DNA of 64,000 bases from Cristatella mucedo (Eukaryota; Bryozoa; Phylactolaemata; Cristatellidae), in NCBI GenBank assembly GCA_009760855.2, contig WPIO01000024.1, positions 5,206,001-5,270,000 of the forward strand, given 5' to 3'. A model generated the notes under the pieces. The model was given only the letters and a program-made list of their open reading frames with translations, was not told the origin of the DNA and ran no database searches. A program made the translations under genes and the position numbers. Below are positions 1 to 12,883 of the stretch, in pieces; the stretch's first letter is position 1; each line of letters starts with the position of its first letter.

Positions 1-78
1 GATGGGCACACAGTTCGAAAGACAGAATGACATACTGACAAACAGAGAAACTAGATGGATCAAGTAAAGGCCGGCCTA

Positions 79-152
79 TTCAACAGCCTCATTTACATAT
101 CGGCAGAAGACCATAGAAACTGGGTATTGCACGAATCAAACCCATGACCTGG
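79..152 (-). mobile_element. SINE-III-like fragment, reversed
   Basis: ATTCAACAGCCTCATTTACA and the B-box-like GAATCAAACCCATGACCTGG match parts of SINE-III. It abuts a plus-strand SINE-I. Confidence 0.45.
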
Positions 153-315
153 TGAGCAGTGATTGCAAACCTTTTTTCAGGACCTCTGCCCCTAGGTCGT
201 GGGTTCTAGTCCTACGGCAGGCGATCCTTTATTACAGCTGCAAGCGAAGGTGATAGCCTTTAAGGCTCTTCTGTCGCTATACACAACATGCTGTAAATCA
301 GCTAGTTTTTTAATT
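153..315 (+). mobile_element. SINE-I copy, diverged
   Basis: B box GGGTTCTAGTCCTACGGC, then GGCGATCCTTTATTACAG, GTGATAGCCTTTAAGGCTCT and TCTGTCGCTATACA, ending AATCAGCTAGTTTTTT. Confidence 0.7.
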
Positions 316-365
316 TTTAGTCAAGTGTGAGCCAATCATTCTGGGCCTATTTGATAGAGACAGAC

Positions 366-1014
<649 letters not shown>

Positions 1015-1449
1015 ATACAGACACATAATTAGGATAATGGTAATAAAATAAATGATACGTTTGTATAGCACCCCCTGAGAGCGCAATCTCATCTCTTTCT
1101 GGGCATTTGACATATGCTGTAAAGGAAGCATGACCAAATGGTTAGTGGTAACATCCAAAGGTCAACACGCATAATGTGGTTAAAGGTGACATGCACAATG
1201 CCAACATGTAAATATGTTTAGTGGTAGCATGCACAGCGTTAGCAGGTATAAGCACACAACGGATAAATCACAAGGACCCACCAATGCTGCGTGAAACAGG
1301 TACGTTTTTAACTTCTTTTTAAATGTCGTCAAGTCAGGGGGTGCCGTGACGTCAGTCGGGAGCAGGTTTCATGCTTTGGGAGCATGGGAACTAAAGGCAC
1401 GGTCTCTAAAGGATTTGAGGATCATCCGGGTTATAGCTAATGAATGACA

Positions 1450-1515
<66 letters not shown>

Positions 1516-2065
1516 TGTGTGCGCGTGCATGTATGTATGTATAAAAGCTGGTGGCACGATGCCTAGCTTGGTGGGGGAGTAGTTCTGATAGGTAAGGCTG
1601 GAGCCAGAGAATGAAGGGAGCTGAAAATGAGTGGCAGAACCTTGAAGTCGATATGCTGCTTGATTGGGAGTCAGTTCAGGTCGGCAAGAAGTAGTGTGAT
1701 GTGGCAATTACGACTCTCACGAAAGACAAGCCTGGCTGCAGAGTTTTGCATCAACTGTAAGGGCCTGATTGCACAGTAGACCAGCAAGCAGTGAGGTGCA
1801 AAAGTCGACATGGGATGTCACAAATGCATAGACCAATTTTGATGTGGTATGCTTGCCTAAGCAGGCCAGAACTTTTGCAATACTTGGTTGCTGAAAGTAA
1901 GAAGACTTGACTGTGGAGCCGATGTGGTAGTCTAGTGAGAGTTTTTATTGGATCAGGACACTTAGTTTTAATGCAGATGCAACAGGAGACACGTTGGCTG
2001 AGCCTATTTTGATTTTAAGCTTTCCAGTTTATGAGTCACACGTGGTTTTCCCATAACTATTAAGT
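1015..2065 (-). mobile_element. LINE-A 3' part, older subfamily
   Basis: The reversed 3' tail begins near 1015-1080 and the C-terminal coding remains extend to about 2065. Broken frames still show SFSGSSLTYQNYSPTKLGI. The copy carries a (CA)n run at 1451-1513. Confidence 0.75.
1451..1513. repeat. (CA)n microsatellite
   Basis: A pure CA run followed by GTGTGTGTGCGCGTGCATGT, inside a reversed LINE-A. Confidence 0.97.
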
Positions 2066-4114
2066 TTCATCGTCATTCGAATTTTCTAACTTTCCACGTG
2101 TATTTAACATTCCAATCGTCCTTGCTTTATATAATTTATCTGTACTGATGTTGCAGCATCGAGCAGGAACCTGCCTTCCTTCGAGGGCTATCGATAGATA
2201 GGTCAATGCCCAAGTCGCATGAATCTCGGGGTCCCCACCACATTAGATAAGGCACAGGACTGACGAAGTGCTCTCCAATCCCTTCTTGCCATGTATAAAC
2301 AAAACCAAACTCGGCTGCGAGGGGAACATTTGAGCATGACAACACTCTCTTGGAAATGCCAGCTATAAAGCAGCTCACATGAATCTATTGAGCATAGGCT
2401 GGTAGAGATCACTCACCTCAGTCTAGAGGATAAAAGACATTCCACTACATCCCCAGAGCAAAAGATGGGAGAGGCGCCGACTGTAGGCATTTCTCAAAAA
2501 AAACAATACAGCCTTTCCCAGAAACTAGGCGCCAATCATTCACTGTCATGCCAAGCCGATCGTCGGATGACCAAATCCGTGTAGAGGAGGTGATGCAGGA
2601 GGCATTGCTCTGGCATTGCTCAATCGATCTGGGTAAGCAAAGAGACTCAGAGCTCCCAGAGGCACAGAAAGCCTTTGATATGATGGACCTTGCAAATTCA
2701 CTCTATACTTGAGTGCACCCCAAAGCCGGTCATCAATGTGTGGTGACGGTCCAGCTGCTTTGCTATCAGCTCAAACGCTTGTCTGTTCCCCGTGGTTGAG
2801 CACATGCCTGTACGCACGGCAAGCGTGCGTTCGCGCGCACACATGCCAGCTCAATGACACCCATGAGCTTTTGTGGTGGTTTAGAGATCACTGCTATTTT
2901 TTTTTACTGCTGTGAACAAAATGGTTTCGGTCATCTGCTCAGAGCACATTTGCAGTCCCAGCACTTGCAGGCATGCATCATCCCAATTCCTTAAAACCAG
3001 TCGAGCGTGACCAAAAAGCTGGTTCATTGGCAATCTTCTGCTAGTGACCACGAAATGAAGATGGAGATATTTGTAGCATGTAACCTCACAATTACCCACC
3101 AGTAGTGGCCCTAATTCGAATGCCGTTGGGTCTACAAGTACCTTAATGGCTCACAAGTGACATCCTTAGTAACGGAAATGACGAATTGCACCAAGTGGAA
3201 TGTCTTCGATAAGGTATATGCACATAAACGAACAAAGCCGACCAGTACCAGGGCATATCAGGGCCTTTGGAAAAAATCTCGCGGCCTTTTCAGAATCACG
3301 TAGTAAAAAACGAGGTCTTTTTTTCAGTGAATGGGACGATTGGGAGGTGTTCACGACCTTCCTACATGTTTTCACTTCCTTTTCCGGCGGTCAACCGATC
3401 ACAAGCAGCGTCGGCAAGAGCATGCCGAGGGGGCTGAGGCGACGTACCTGCAAGGCACGCCCTTCACAAACCGGGCTGGAGGCACAAGCAGATCGATCGA
3501 TCGACTGCGCTTCGAATGACCGAGGGCCGTGTAAGTTACAATCTGGCTAAGCACTCCAGTAGGAAGCTGGCTCCGTGGGCAGACTGCCACGATTGCCAAG
3601 GCTGCCCAGATCAAGACACCGAAAAGCCGAGCGACCGATCGTCTGCTGAAGATGGCTGAACTATGCGATTCGAAGGGCGGCTTCACCAAGCTAGCGTAGT
3701 CGCTACACTAAGAGCTGCTAAACAGACCAAAGTTGCAAGCAAGCAAGCAAGCGTCGGAGACTTAGGGAGGAGAAGCAGTTTCTGACCTCGCGCGAGTGGC
3801 CAAGAAAGTATATAAGCTGGTCCACAATGACATCTATGCTGCAGTGAGCTGGCTCCTCTGTTATGCTGCAGTGAAACAACAGCCCCATCACACCATCACT
3901 CCGTCACATTCGTAGTTTGCTGCCTTTTGAAGGCAGCTGGAGTGTTACATTTCATTCACATGTTGCTCCGCATACCATCTCCAACCAGTATTGAACTTGG
4001 CAAACGTTGACACATTAGTTCACAGAACTCTGCCAATCAGCCAAGGTCTGGAGGGCTTGGTCACTGATTCTAGACTTGGTTTTTGCCCTTTAGCAAGCAA
4101 AGGTTTACAGAATA
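2066..4114. other. Unassigned, presumed PLCB intron or flank
   Basis: Mixed unique DNA with a short AGCA repeat near 3736-3752. A weak minus-strand resemblance to PLC-beta near 2900-2990 was rejected (wrong phase). Confidence 0.5.
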
Positions 4115-4262
4115 TAAATATAATTCATCCATATAGCACCCTAAGAGAACTTAATCTCTATTCAGGCGCTTCACAAATGCCACGGGGCTCGCTCCCACGA
4201 CCTCGGCCAGACCTTGGTCGAGGGGGGAGCACCTTCACCACTGGACCAAACCAGGTCGGCAA
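4115..4262 (-). mobile_element. SINE-II copy, reversed
   Basis: Reversed LINE-A-like tail (ATATAGCACCCTAAGAGAAC), then GCGCTTCACAAATGCCACGG, a B-box region and an A-box region (CACTGGACCAAACC). Confidence 0.75.
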
Positions 4263-7025
4263 AGGACGATATGGAGAGTATTACCATCCGGAAGCAACAC
4301 TACTTGCTCGGTTCCGTAGCCAGCATCACAATGCGTAATCGTTCACACTGCTTGGCGTGTCATAGTACAGGACGCCGGCTGGGCGAGGACGAGTGACAAA
4401 AAACTGCCGAACCAGCGCAAACGTGGCAGGCGACAGGTGCACTTACATTCAAGCAGTCCAGGCTGGGGGAGGGGTTGATGGCTCTATGGCCATACGCTCG
4501 ACTCCACCCGGAAGGCATGGGCACTCACGGGTGGCTAAACACTGAATACTGCACTCGCTGTCGTCGCCAGCCACCTGCTTAGCTTCACTAGGAGGCGTGA
4601 CTTGTTGGTCTGACACTTCGAGGCCTCATTGATCTTTACCTGCACACTATCAACTTGCTGCCAATTCAATTCTGGCCAGATTCTCGAAGGCACAGACTAT
4701 TTATGCCGCCTCATATTGATCTCAGCAGCTCATCATTCACATAGCGGCTAACGTGTGGTGGATGGCACCCGAGAGGCCAAGCAAGGGAATTGGCTTCTGA
4801 AGACACGAGAGCTCACAGCCTGCAGACTCACAGCATCACTGAGTCAGAGCTGACAGCGCTACACCATCTTGCCGAGTAACGAAAGGATTCGCCCGTTGCC
4901 GCGCGACAGAAGTGCACCATCTTCCCTCGTAACAGACGGATGGGCTTTGTCGCTTGAATAAGTAGAGATAGACTTGGAGCATGTCAGGCAAAGCAGGACA
5001 CATGCATTCATGGCTAGGCTGAATGCCGACACAGTAGTTTCTTGCACTCTCCGGTATGTGGTTGCAAGACCTGGCTGCAGCGGCACAGGCAAGGTCCCAC
5101 TTTTGACGCTAGCTTACAGCCGATAGTCTAGGGGGGTGGAGGTGCCACAGCGCCACTACTTGTGCCCACGTGCTCGCGACTCATGGCTTTATGCAGCTCC
5201 ACGAGCTTGCAGTGTGCACAGCTTGCTGTAGCCTATCAAATAGGCAGTTCCACAATGTGTCCTTTCGCTAAAGTCGAAATCACCTTGCTCGGGAGCTGGT
5301 TAGCCACCAGTCTACCACCTCCACCTTGGGCAGGAAAGAAAACTGCGTCGACTAGCTCTTCGGTAAATACTACAGCTTACACAAAAGCACTTTAGCACTG
5401 GATACTGGTGCCTTTTTAGCACGGTGCAGCAATGCTGATTGCGTGCATTTTTATAAATGCATTTTCCACTCTAGGTAGGCATTTTGTTCTGCTATAATTT
5501 GCTTCTTTTGAGCATGAATACAATGGGAACTACTTTTCTTGGTAACGATCGATCCAGGATTAGCAGGCTGCACTGGGTCTGAGCCAGTCCCGTCGGTAGA
5601 TGTCGTGATCATTAGAATTTCTTATTTTCCGGAACTTCCACATCTTTTGACGGCACCTGCATCTCGAAATGAAGAACTACTCAAGTAGGAGTCTGCAAAA
5701 AGTGGCCTAAAAATAAAAGAACTTGAACGGCGCGTGCCGCAGGTCATCATGCCCGGTGACCTTTGGCAGGCGACCGATCGATCGAGCTCCTTCTGGGAAC
5801 TACATGAGCCTCAGGCAGCTGCAGAGGCGAGGCCTCTACAATCGACTACTGCGTGCGTGATGAGTAACAGCCAGCGGAAAAGTTAACACCGCAAAGCTGG
5901 CACTTTGAATGCCTGCAACGAGCTCACACGCGTGGCATCTAAACGTAGGATTCAGTGACGCGGGACGTCACCACATGGCATCAGCAGCAAGAAGAGTCAC
6001 AGGTTGTGTGAGCTGCTTGCGTATCTGCATCAAGCAGCTCATCGCTGATCATCGAGCAACGTGTTCACTCGATGATCGGAAAGCAGTGCCGAGCACCGGA
6101 CGCATCGTCACGTAGAATCCCCGGCAACGCTGCTACTGTTTGTCACTGCAGTGGCCTTCCATCCCACAGTGTGAGTGCTAGCCTACCGTGCACACACCCC
6201 GCCCCCCCGAGGCGTATGGCCAATCAGGCATCCGATTTGTGAGATAATGACCGTCTTACAGAAGCCACTGCTGCTTTGTTTGCTTGCACAAAAGCGGCAG
6301 GCTGCCTTGCAGGGTTGCACTAGATCGTTCCACTCTACTGGTGACAACAATCCACGTGAGGCAGGGAGGCTGGGTGATGAGGCATTCCATTGGGCAGCTG
6401 GCACATTGCAGGCAACCAATAAGACTGAGGGCTGGATGCTCACACGACCTCGAAGACAGACGGGTCTGACTGCAGAGATGCGAGAATGCAGGATGACACG
6501 GTGATATAAGTGAGCTGACAGACGTCGTTACTGAATCAGCCGAAAGAATTCTGGATTAGCAAGCAGATCACACCGACGGATTAAGCAGAATGCACTCCCA
6601 CGAGAGCACATAGGCACTGGCATGTACACACCCGTGCACATGCGCGAACACACACACATAAACATACTTTTTCTTTTAACAGCACATCAAGAGTATTTAA
6701 TCTCTATCCAGGTGCTTTACATAAGCAACAGGGCTCAAGCCAGCGACCCTAGTTGCTTAAGGTGAGCATCTTGGCTCTGGACAAAATTTGGGATCAAAGC
6801 TTGACCTTGCAGGGAAAAACAGTCATAGAACAGACCGAAGGAAGTCAGCTCAGACCGAGGTTGCGCTTCGGTGCGCCCATGCCGGTAGTGGGGTATCGAA
6901 AAACAATTGGCTGAGGCTGCCGACTTTGGACAAAACGGTGCACACTGTCTAATAGATAAACCAACTGTTTAACTACTGCAGCTCCTGCTGCAGATGAACG
7001 GCGGTGTCCGTCGGCAGTAGCTCAC
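4263..7025. other. Unassigned, presumed PLCB intron 4
   Basis: Apart from a SINE-II piece at 6672-6790, nothing was recognised. It was searched by eye on the minus strand for PLC-beta exon 5 without a match that fits phase and motif. Confidence 0.5.
6672..6790 (-). mobile_element. SINE-II fragment, reversed
   Basis: TTTAATCTCTATCCAGGTGC, ACATAAGCAACAGGGCTCAA and a weak head. Confidence 0.55.
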
Positions 7026-7181
7026 CTTGGCGCAGCCCTCAGTAAGGCAAACAAAATTGTGCCACGTGACGGTGACAACATCCGAAGCGCAGCAGACATT
7101 TAGTATGGCATCTTCAAGATTGACATGCTCAGATGACGAACGGCCAAGGAAGGCGGCGCAGGTGTCTCGCATCCGGGCATC
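7026..7181 (-). CDS. PLCB: Phospholipase C-beta, exon 4 (end of PH domain)
   Basis: This exon encodes 52 residues from DARMRDTCAAFLG to LTEGCAK. It aligns without gaps over most of its length to the PLC-beta stretch DPK(L/I)RE.L...RLE..(I/M)TVV.GPD.VN..F.NFV......AK. The acceptor is TGCTTTTACAG and the donor GTGAGC, both in phase 0. From memory, both boundaries (before the D of DPK and after AK) are also exon boundaries in vertebrate PLCB genes. The next exon should begin near a conserved tryptophan, but no convincing candidate was found on the minus strand down to position 1. The gene therefore probably continues past the left edge, with its EF-hand, TIM-barrel, C2 and C-terminal coiled-coil regions outside the window. 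Confidence 0.88.
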
Positions 7182-8740
7182 CTGTAAAAGCAATTTCCGA
7201 AAACAAAGCTGCTTCTGTTTTGTTCTCGATAGTTTCCTTAAAAAGAGCCAGTATGCACGGCTGGTGAAAAGAAGCAGGCAAACAGCAGCAGCAGCAGCAA
7301 GTCGCAAGTGAAGGGCAGAACTAGACTGCTGAAACCGGAGCCGACGACACCTGCAGCTAATCACATTCGTCCAAGCGAGTCCTTCCATTTCTTCTTTCGC
7401 AGCATTTGGTTATTGCAATGGGGTTCCATATTACGAACATCCAATTTGGCAACCACGACTCGGGCTACGAACGTGAATCCGAACTACGAACCGAACCAAA
7501 TCTTTGTAGAAGCTAGCCTTTAAATGGATCTGCAGTCACAGGTTTATAAGAAACACCGGTAGCCAAAAGTAATTCATACCAATTTATTGAGCACTTAGGC
7601 CTCAAAGGTGCAAGCAAGGTGCCATTACACTGCAAGGGTCAGTTGAAGGTTAGTTAAGCCTGGGAATGAGAGTTAAGCTACTATTATTTTTTTTAAAGAA
7701 AAGACCGCTTTTTGGGGCTTTTTTGCCCGCTCGTGAAGAAATAAAATTCCTCCTGTAGTACTCGCTGGGAAATGACGATCCAGGTTACTAACGACCCGGT
7801 TTTTACATATCCGGTGGGGCACAATGAATAAGCATCGTAAACCGGGTCAAACATTGTAGTTCTGCAGAATAGCTGTGCAAGCTGTCAGAGAGCAGATGAC
7901 TCACACCAGTAGCAGCCACCAGGCATCGCTGACTTCTAGCCGCAGGTCAACAGACAGCCGCTACCTAGCTGCCATTCGAAATGAGTTTCGAGCGCCTGGA
8001 CTGATAAAGACGAGAAGGAGGCTGATCATAGAAGATCAGAAAAATCACTCGGAGCATTCACCTGCCGGATGTGAAGAGACGATCACCCTAGCAGTCTCGG
8101 AATTCCAGACTCGATGCAGCAGCTTCTAAGATGGGTTATTAACAACGTCGGAGGCCCAACCTCCTATTAAATAATTTGTACAGTAAGCATTATTTCTATT
8201 TATTCCAGACGTTAAGCTTGCATTTGGTATACAGCTCGCAGAAAATTAATGCCGTATTCTCCTTGAGGCTTTGTCAAAAGCCATCGATCGGCATTAGGTG
8301 GGCATCACTGTTCCAGGTGGAAAGACACTTTTGAGAAGCAGCCTAAATAAACCTGGGAGCCAACCGGCCTCCCCCACCGAGCACCTATACTTGCAGCCAA
8401 TAGCAAGGTCTATTTCACTGCCAGCATAGATGCAAGAAAAAAAGGAGTGTGTACACAGAAGCAGAGCTAGCCAAATAGGAGGGAGGACCACACGTGGTGG
8501 GGCAGGAAATGGAGCGGGAGCCACGAGCACTGCGCCTGGCGGTTGCAGCAGCAGCAGCTGCTGCTGCAGCTCATCCCCTGAGGCTCCACCCCCTCTGGTA
8601 CCTACAGCTCTGGCGAGCCGAAGTGCAACACGTGACAACTTTTCGATTATTACACCAACCCAGTAGCTACTTGCAATGCATCAAAGTGAGAACTGGGTGA
8701 GCATGGGTGTGCTCACGTATGAGACCCGCATGCTGACCGC

Positions 8741-8741
<1 letters not shown>
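7182..8741. other. PLCB intron 3, mostly unique
   Basis: Contains short CAG runs (about 7282-7300 and 8543-8576). No further element recognised. Confidence 0.6.

Positions 8742-8799
<58 letters not shown>
8742..8799. repeat. (TC)n microsatellite
   Basis: A pure TC run followed by a CAG triplet run. Confidence 0.97.
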
Positions 8800-8803
<4 letters not shown>

Positions 8804-8957
8804 GCAGCAGGCTGCTCGTGCAAGCCAGCTCGTCTATAGCCCAAGCACTATGCCGAAGGCCGCCCACAGTGCAGCGGCCGAGCAAAGGCGATCTTCGAGA
8901 GTACGCACAAGCCATTCGCTTGGACTCGAGCACTTCAGCAGAAAACGGCGCCTCTCG

Positions 8958-9030
8958 GTCCCTTTCGGTTGCCTAGTGCCACCCCTGCCTCTAGGTCCCT
9001 TTCGGTTGCCTAGCACCACCCTTGCCATCC
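8958..9030. repeat. 37-bp tandem duplication
   Basis: The unit beginning GGTCCCTTTCGGTTGCCTAG occurs twice with few differences, in PLCB intron 3 near exon 3. Confidence 0.85.
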
Positions 9031-9189
9031 TCGAACACATTCACCCACATGCTGACTTGTTGCAGCTGCCAGGCGGAGCGCTCTGACGCAGGAAGCACAC
9101 CACCGCGAGCGTTCTTGAGCGCATTAATACGCACGGCTACAAGCTCTGGGCACTCAAGCTTGGGCAGCCCCTTTCGGCATTCGGTATAC

Positions 9190-9258
9190 CTTGGGCAGCC
9201 GCGCATATTTCCCAGTCCTGGTGTCCCGGACGTAGGCAATGTCGATGTAGCTGCACTC
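9190..9258 (-). CDS. PLCB: Phospholipase C-beta, exon 3 (PH domain)
   Basis: This exon encodes 23 residues, ECSYIDIAYVRDTRTG followed by KYARLPK. The block RDTRTGxYARLPK is nearly invariant in PLC-beta (PLCB3 has IRDTRTGRYARLPK, from memory). The acceptor reads TTATTGACAG and the donor GTATAC, both in phase 0. Intron 2 (about 3.5 kb) holds a SINE and (CA)n. Intron 3 (about 2 kb) holds (TC)n and a 37-bp duplication. This is the most distinctive of the four exons. Confidence 0.94.
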
Positions 9259-9349
9259 CTGTCAATAAAAAAAGGCACGGTCAGCAGTACTCACCCTCGG
9301 CAAGCAGCAGTGAGTGGGCTGGCCTCCGGCAGCATGGGCAGAGCCAATA

Positions 9350-9415
9350 AATAAAATAAATAAATAAATACATATATATATATATATATATATATCTATA
9401 TCTATATATATATAT

Positions 9416-9478
<63 letters not shown>

Positions 9479-9495
9479 TATATATATATATAGAG

Positions 9496-9559
<64 letters not shown>
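9350..9559. repeat. Compound AAAT/TA/TC microsatellite
   Basis: AAATAAAT, then long (TA)n runs interrupted by (TC)n and GAGAGA blocks, about 210 bp. It lies between PLCB exon 3 and a young LINE-A. Confidence 0.95.
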
Positions 9560-9563
<4 letters not shown>

Positions 9564-9567
9564 ATCA

Positions 9568-9604
9568 TTGGTATAGCATCCTAGGAGAGAGAACTCCATC
9601 TCTA
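9568..9604 (-). mobile_element. Reversed LINE-A/SINE-II tail fragment
   Basis: The stretch GTATAGCATCCTAGGAGAGA and following matches, in reverse, the 3' tail shared by LINE-A and SINE-II. It abuts the plus-strand LINE-A at 9605. Confidence 0.5.
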
Positions 9605-10475
9605 TTCCAGTTGAATCAGCTCGAAATCTAGGTGTCATATTCCAAAGCGACCTCTCGTTAGACGACCACATCAGCTCCACAGTCAAATCAGCCTATTTTC
9701 AGCTTCATAACATTGCTAAAATTAGGGCTTGTTTAGATAAGGATACCACGTCCAAGTTGGTCCATGCATTCGTGACATCTCGTCTCGACTTCTGCAACTC
9801 ACTGCTTACTGGCCTACCAGTATGTGCGATCAGGCGATTGCAGCTGGTGCAAAACTCTGCAGCTAGGCTTGCCTGTCGTGAGCGTCGCAGTTGCCACATT
9901 ACTCCACTTCTCGCCGACCTGCACTGGTTACCAGTCAAGCAATGGATTGACTTCAAGGTTTTGTCGCTCACTTTTAGGTCTCTTCATTCTATGGCTCCAG
10001 CCTATCTTTCAGATATACTACCCCATCAGGCCAAGCATCATACCACCCGCTTTTCGGAATCCAACAGTCTAGAAATACCTCGTACAAACCTTAAATCCTT
10101 TGGAGACCGTGCATTTAGTTCGTATGCTCCCAAAGCCTGGAACTCCCTCCCGACCTGCGTCAGAACATCCCCTGACCTGACCACATTAAAAAGAAACTTA
10201 AAAACACACCTATTTAGGACAGCATTTAGTGGGTCCCTGTGATTCGTCCTCGATGTGCTTGTGCGTGCTGACACTGTGCATGCTGCCACTAACCACATTT
10301 GCATGCTGACCCTGTGCATGTCACCCCTAACCATATTGTTCATTTTTTTTGTTTTTCAAGCATGATTTTACTTACTATTCTATTGAGTATCACTTTGCAG
10401 CAGATGTAAAGCGCCTAGAAAGAGATTAAGTTCTCTGAGGGCGCTTTATCAAGTGCAATATTATTATTATTATTA
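9605..10475 (+). mobile_element. LINE-A 3' part, young subfamily
   Basis: Nearly identical to 59213-60060. It begins at the codons for ESARNLGV. An open frame at 9757-10242 covers the C-terminal domain to HLFRTAFSGSL and its stop. The 3' UTR, stem-like tail and ATT repeat are complete. It is inserted next to a TA/TC microsatellite and a reversed tail fragment. Confidence 0.9.
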
Positions 10476-10479
10476 TTAT

Positions 10480-10640
10480 TCAGTCGCTTCACATGTGCCA
10501 GAGGGCTCGAGCCTACGATCTTGGTCGTCGATTACCTTCACCTTGACGTTGGTCGAGGCAAGCACCTTAACCACTGGGCCAAACCTGAGTGACAGTGCCA
10601 GTAATTGGAGGCTGTGGCCTCCAGCGTAGGCAGTGAAGAC
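10480..10640 (-). mobile_element. SINE-II copy, reversed
   Basis: CAGTCGCTTCACATGTGCCA, GGGCTCGAGCCTACGATC and CACTGGGCCAAACC. It follows directly on the ATT end of LINE-A and lacks its own complete tail. Confidence 0.7.
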
Positions 10641-10904
10641 GATATAGTGCTGACGAAGTTATGAAACCTCAAGTGCAACAATACTGTAGCGGCTTTTTCA
10701 TGCCTGAAGTGTTGCTATACAGAGGTTCAATTTCCTTAAGGTGCAATATCGATGCTTGATTACTACTGTTATTAGATGCATCTCAAAAAGCCAGCAAAAG
10801 CGAGTGCCTGTGCCACACAAATCGGTGAGCGGAAAGAAAAAACAACAACATGCTACAGTAATGCCAACCGTAAGGCCAACTGAAATCGAGCAGGGGGGGT
10901 GGGG

Positions 10905-11130
10905 TGGGGAGTTGCCAGCGCTCACGTGGTACATAGTTCTATTGGCATCTTGGGGCTGAGTGGAGACAGCAGCTGATAGAACGGCCTCGTTAATCTGGCA
11001 GTACAAAAGACTAGGCTGCTTTCACCTGCTTGCGGAAGAAAAAGTCTCCTACTGCAGTAGGATTCGAACCCACGACCTGGATGATTACGTTAGAGCACCA
11101 GGTGCTAGCTGCTGGGCTAAGGACCCAGTA
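10905..11130 (-). mobile_element. SINE-III copy, reversed
   Basis: A tRNA-derived family distinct from SINE-I and II: GCGCTCACGTGGTACATAGT, ATTGGCATCTTGGGGCTGAG and reversed B box GGATTCGAACCCACGACCTG, then GTGCTAGCTGCTGGGCTAAG. It matches 13225-13410 in order. Confidence 0.65.
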
Positions 11131-11693
11131 GAGTCAGCCAGACAGAAGCAGCCAGATAAATTGCAACCGATAAATTCTCCTGCTGATGCTGCCGCCGACT
11201 GGAGCTACTGCATGATGAGAAAGCAGGATGGAGAGGGGAGGGGGTACCGAATAGCTAGCGCAAGGTGAAGCTCCGGTCATTTTTGCCAACTTATCCACAA
11301 TTTAGGAGGCCCACATAGCAGACAAAGGTCATACAGTGGCAGTGACCGTCTGATGAGTCAAAACTATCAGTTGGACACAGGCCCTTCATCACCTACTTTG
11401 TCCGGTTTGTTAAAGAGAAAGTTTTGCACACTGTTGGAATTGCACTACTAAATTGACCACTCAGCTCCATTTCTGGTGACCTTTGAATGACAAACAAGTG
11501 AGCACACGCTGCAGACTGCACCTGGCCGACCTATCAAACAAAGTTACAAATGAATAAAATGAAAACTTGCTATGAGCAAGACGATGGCAAACGATACAAG
11601 TGACAAAGGCACAAGCCTGCTTTCGAGCTGCTAGCTACCGATGGGATGTGTGTCGTATTGAGAAATACCTCGGTGGGCATGCACGTGCTTGCG

Positions 11694-11773
11694 CTCACAC
11701 ACGTACACACGCATACACACACACACACACATACACCTACCTACACATACACCTACCTACCTACACACGCGCG

Positions 11774-11844
<71 letters not shown>
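11694..11844. repeat. (CA)n microsatellite with GC and CTAC interruptions
   Basis: Several CA runs, a CTAC-repeat part, a GCGCGCGCGC part and a pure CA run at 11781-11844. Confidence 0.95.
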
Positions 11845-11847
<3 letters not shown>

Positions 11848-11940
11848 CCTGTATGCATAAAAATATTTGCATGCCCACACTCGCATACACATATCATTGC
11901 CTGGGCATAGGAGTCGAGGGGGAAAAGAATCGATAAAAAA

Positions 11941-12115
11941 ATCCTAGCTGATTAAACAGCCTCATTTTGTATAGCGACAGAATAGCCTTTACGGCTATCA
12001 CAACCACTTGCAGTGGCGATAAAGATTCGCCCACCACAGGAATCGAACCCACGACTTCGGGACCAAGGTCGTGAAAGCAACCGCCTTACCTAGTGTGCCA
12101 TCACGGCTCACCTTC
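11941..12115 (-). mobile_element. SINE-I copy, reversed
   Basis: Near full length: ATCCTAGCTGATTAAACAGC, TGTATAGCGACAGAATAGCC, and the reversed B box GGAATCGAACCCACGAC, ending GTGCCATCACGGCTCACC. It lies in PLCB intron 2. The tRNA-like head does not make this a tRNA gene. Confidence 0.8.
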
Positions 12116-12802
12116 AGAGCAGCAGCAGCAGCACACCAGAGCTTGGCTGTAACCCAAACTGATGCTAAGACAATTGAACCACAAAAAAATGAAAGGGCGA
12201 ATGAAAACAAGAGCTGGAAGCATACGAGTAACAGAAAATACTCCCGAAAGTCAGCTTTGAGGTTATTCTTTCAAATTTAAAAGTTTGGCGCATTCGTGTT
12301 CATTCTTGGCAGCGAAGACACCCACAAGGCACCTTAAGGCCTTCTTCAGGAGCCATTCAAAAAATCCGTGCTGAAGAAGTTGTTACAAAACCACGTTGCC
12401 GTTGCCAATGACCACTAGCTAGCTCTAGCCTCTGCGAAACCGGCTGGGCCAAGTCAATAGCGTAAGGCTCGGTGTGTGCTAGTCAAAGCAGAATGAAATC
12501 AGGCCTGGAACCGACAGGTGGCCGCGACAGAGTGCAAGTCGTGCGCACGAATTCGTGGGTATGTGCAGAGGCTGTGGCTGCTGCAGCATGGAGTTGCAAG
12601 CGCTGTGAGACTTCAGGTTAGCAGGAGTCGGCGCGGAGCAGGCACACTTGGTCGGCGCTGCTGCTGCAGCAGCCGTAGCAGCAGCAGCAGCACGTGTGTG
12701 AGCAAAATCTAGCAGCAGCCAAGGGGGAGGGGAAGAGGCAGGAAGGCAGTCGCCGACTTCCGGCCAGAGCTTCCGGGGAGCAGACGGTTGCAGACTGCCC
12801 AC

Positions 12803-12883
12803 CTCACTCCTGGAACCTGACCAATACAAGCAGTGACCTTTGGCATCAACCTTTATAGTACATAGGTAGCTGGTGCCGATTTC
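12803..12883 (-). CDS. PLCB: Phospholipase C-beta, exon 2 (PH domain)
   Basis: This exon encodes 27 residues of the N-terminal PH domain, including KVDAKGHCLYW, which matches the family pattern L(R/K)VDPxGxFLYW. The acceptor is a TAG before GAAATCGGC. The donor is GTGGGC after AGTGAG. Both boundaries are in phase 0, as in exons 1, 3 and 4, so the joined reading is ...KWDE, EIGTSYL..., ...SGSRSE, ECSYID.... The exon is too short to stand out as an open frame. It was found by searching the minus strand for the expected PLC-beta pattern between exons 1 and 3. Confidence 0.88.

Larger units (their letters stand above)
11131..12802. other. PLCB intron 2, unique parts
   Basis: Besides the (CA)n tract and the SINE-I listed separately, only CAG/CTG triplet runs (12118-12133, 12656-12693) are seen. 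Confidence 0.6.

Noticed and set aside
2910-3000. Minus-strand stretch NWDDACLQVLGLQMC, resembling PLC-beta exon 5 (W at the right place, similar length).
   Set aside because: Every nearby acceptor puts it out of phase with exon 4, the conserved LAxN core is missing, and there is no good pyrimidine tract.
4980-5060. Minus-strand SAFSLAMNACVLL, similar to FSLAxN of PLC-beta exon 5.
   Set aside because: It lacks the conserved tryptophan and the following residues do not match; no acceptor in the right phase.
5290-5340. Good minus-strand acceptor (TTTTCTTTCCTGCCCAAG) followed by VEVVDWWLTSSRA.
   Set aside because: Soon meets a stop, and the residues do not resemble PLC-beta or any family I know.
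11941-12115. tRNA-like B box (GGAATCGAACCC on the plus strand), possible tRNA gene.
   Set aside because: It belongs to a dispersed SINE with a non-tRNA body; no cloverleaf with proper acceptor arms is apparent. The same applies to the other tRNA-like heads in the window.
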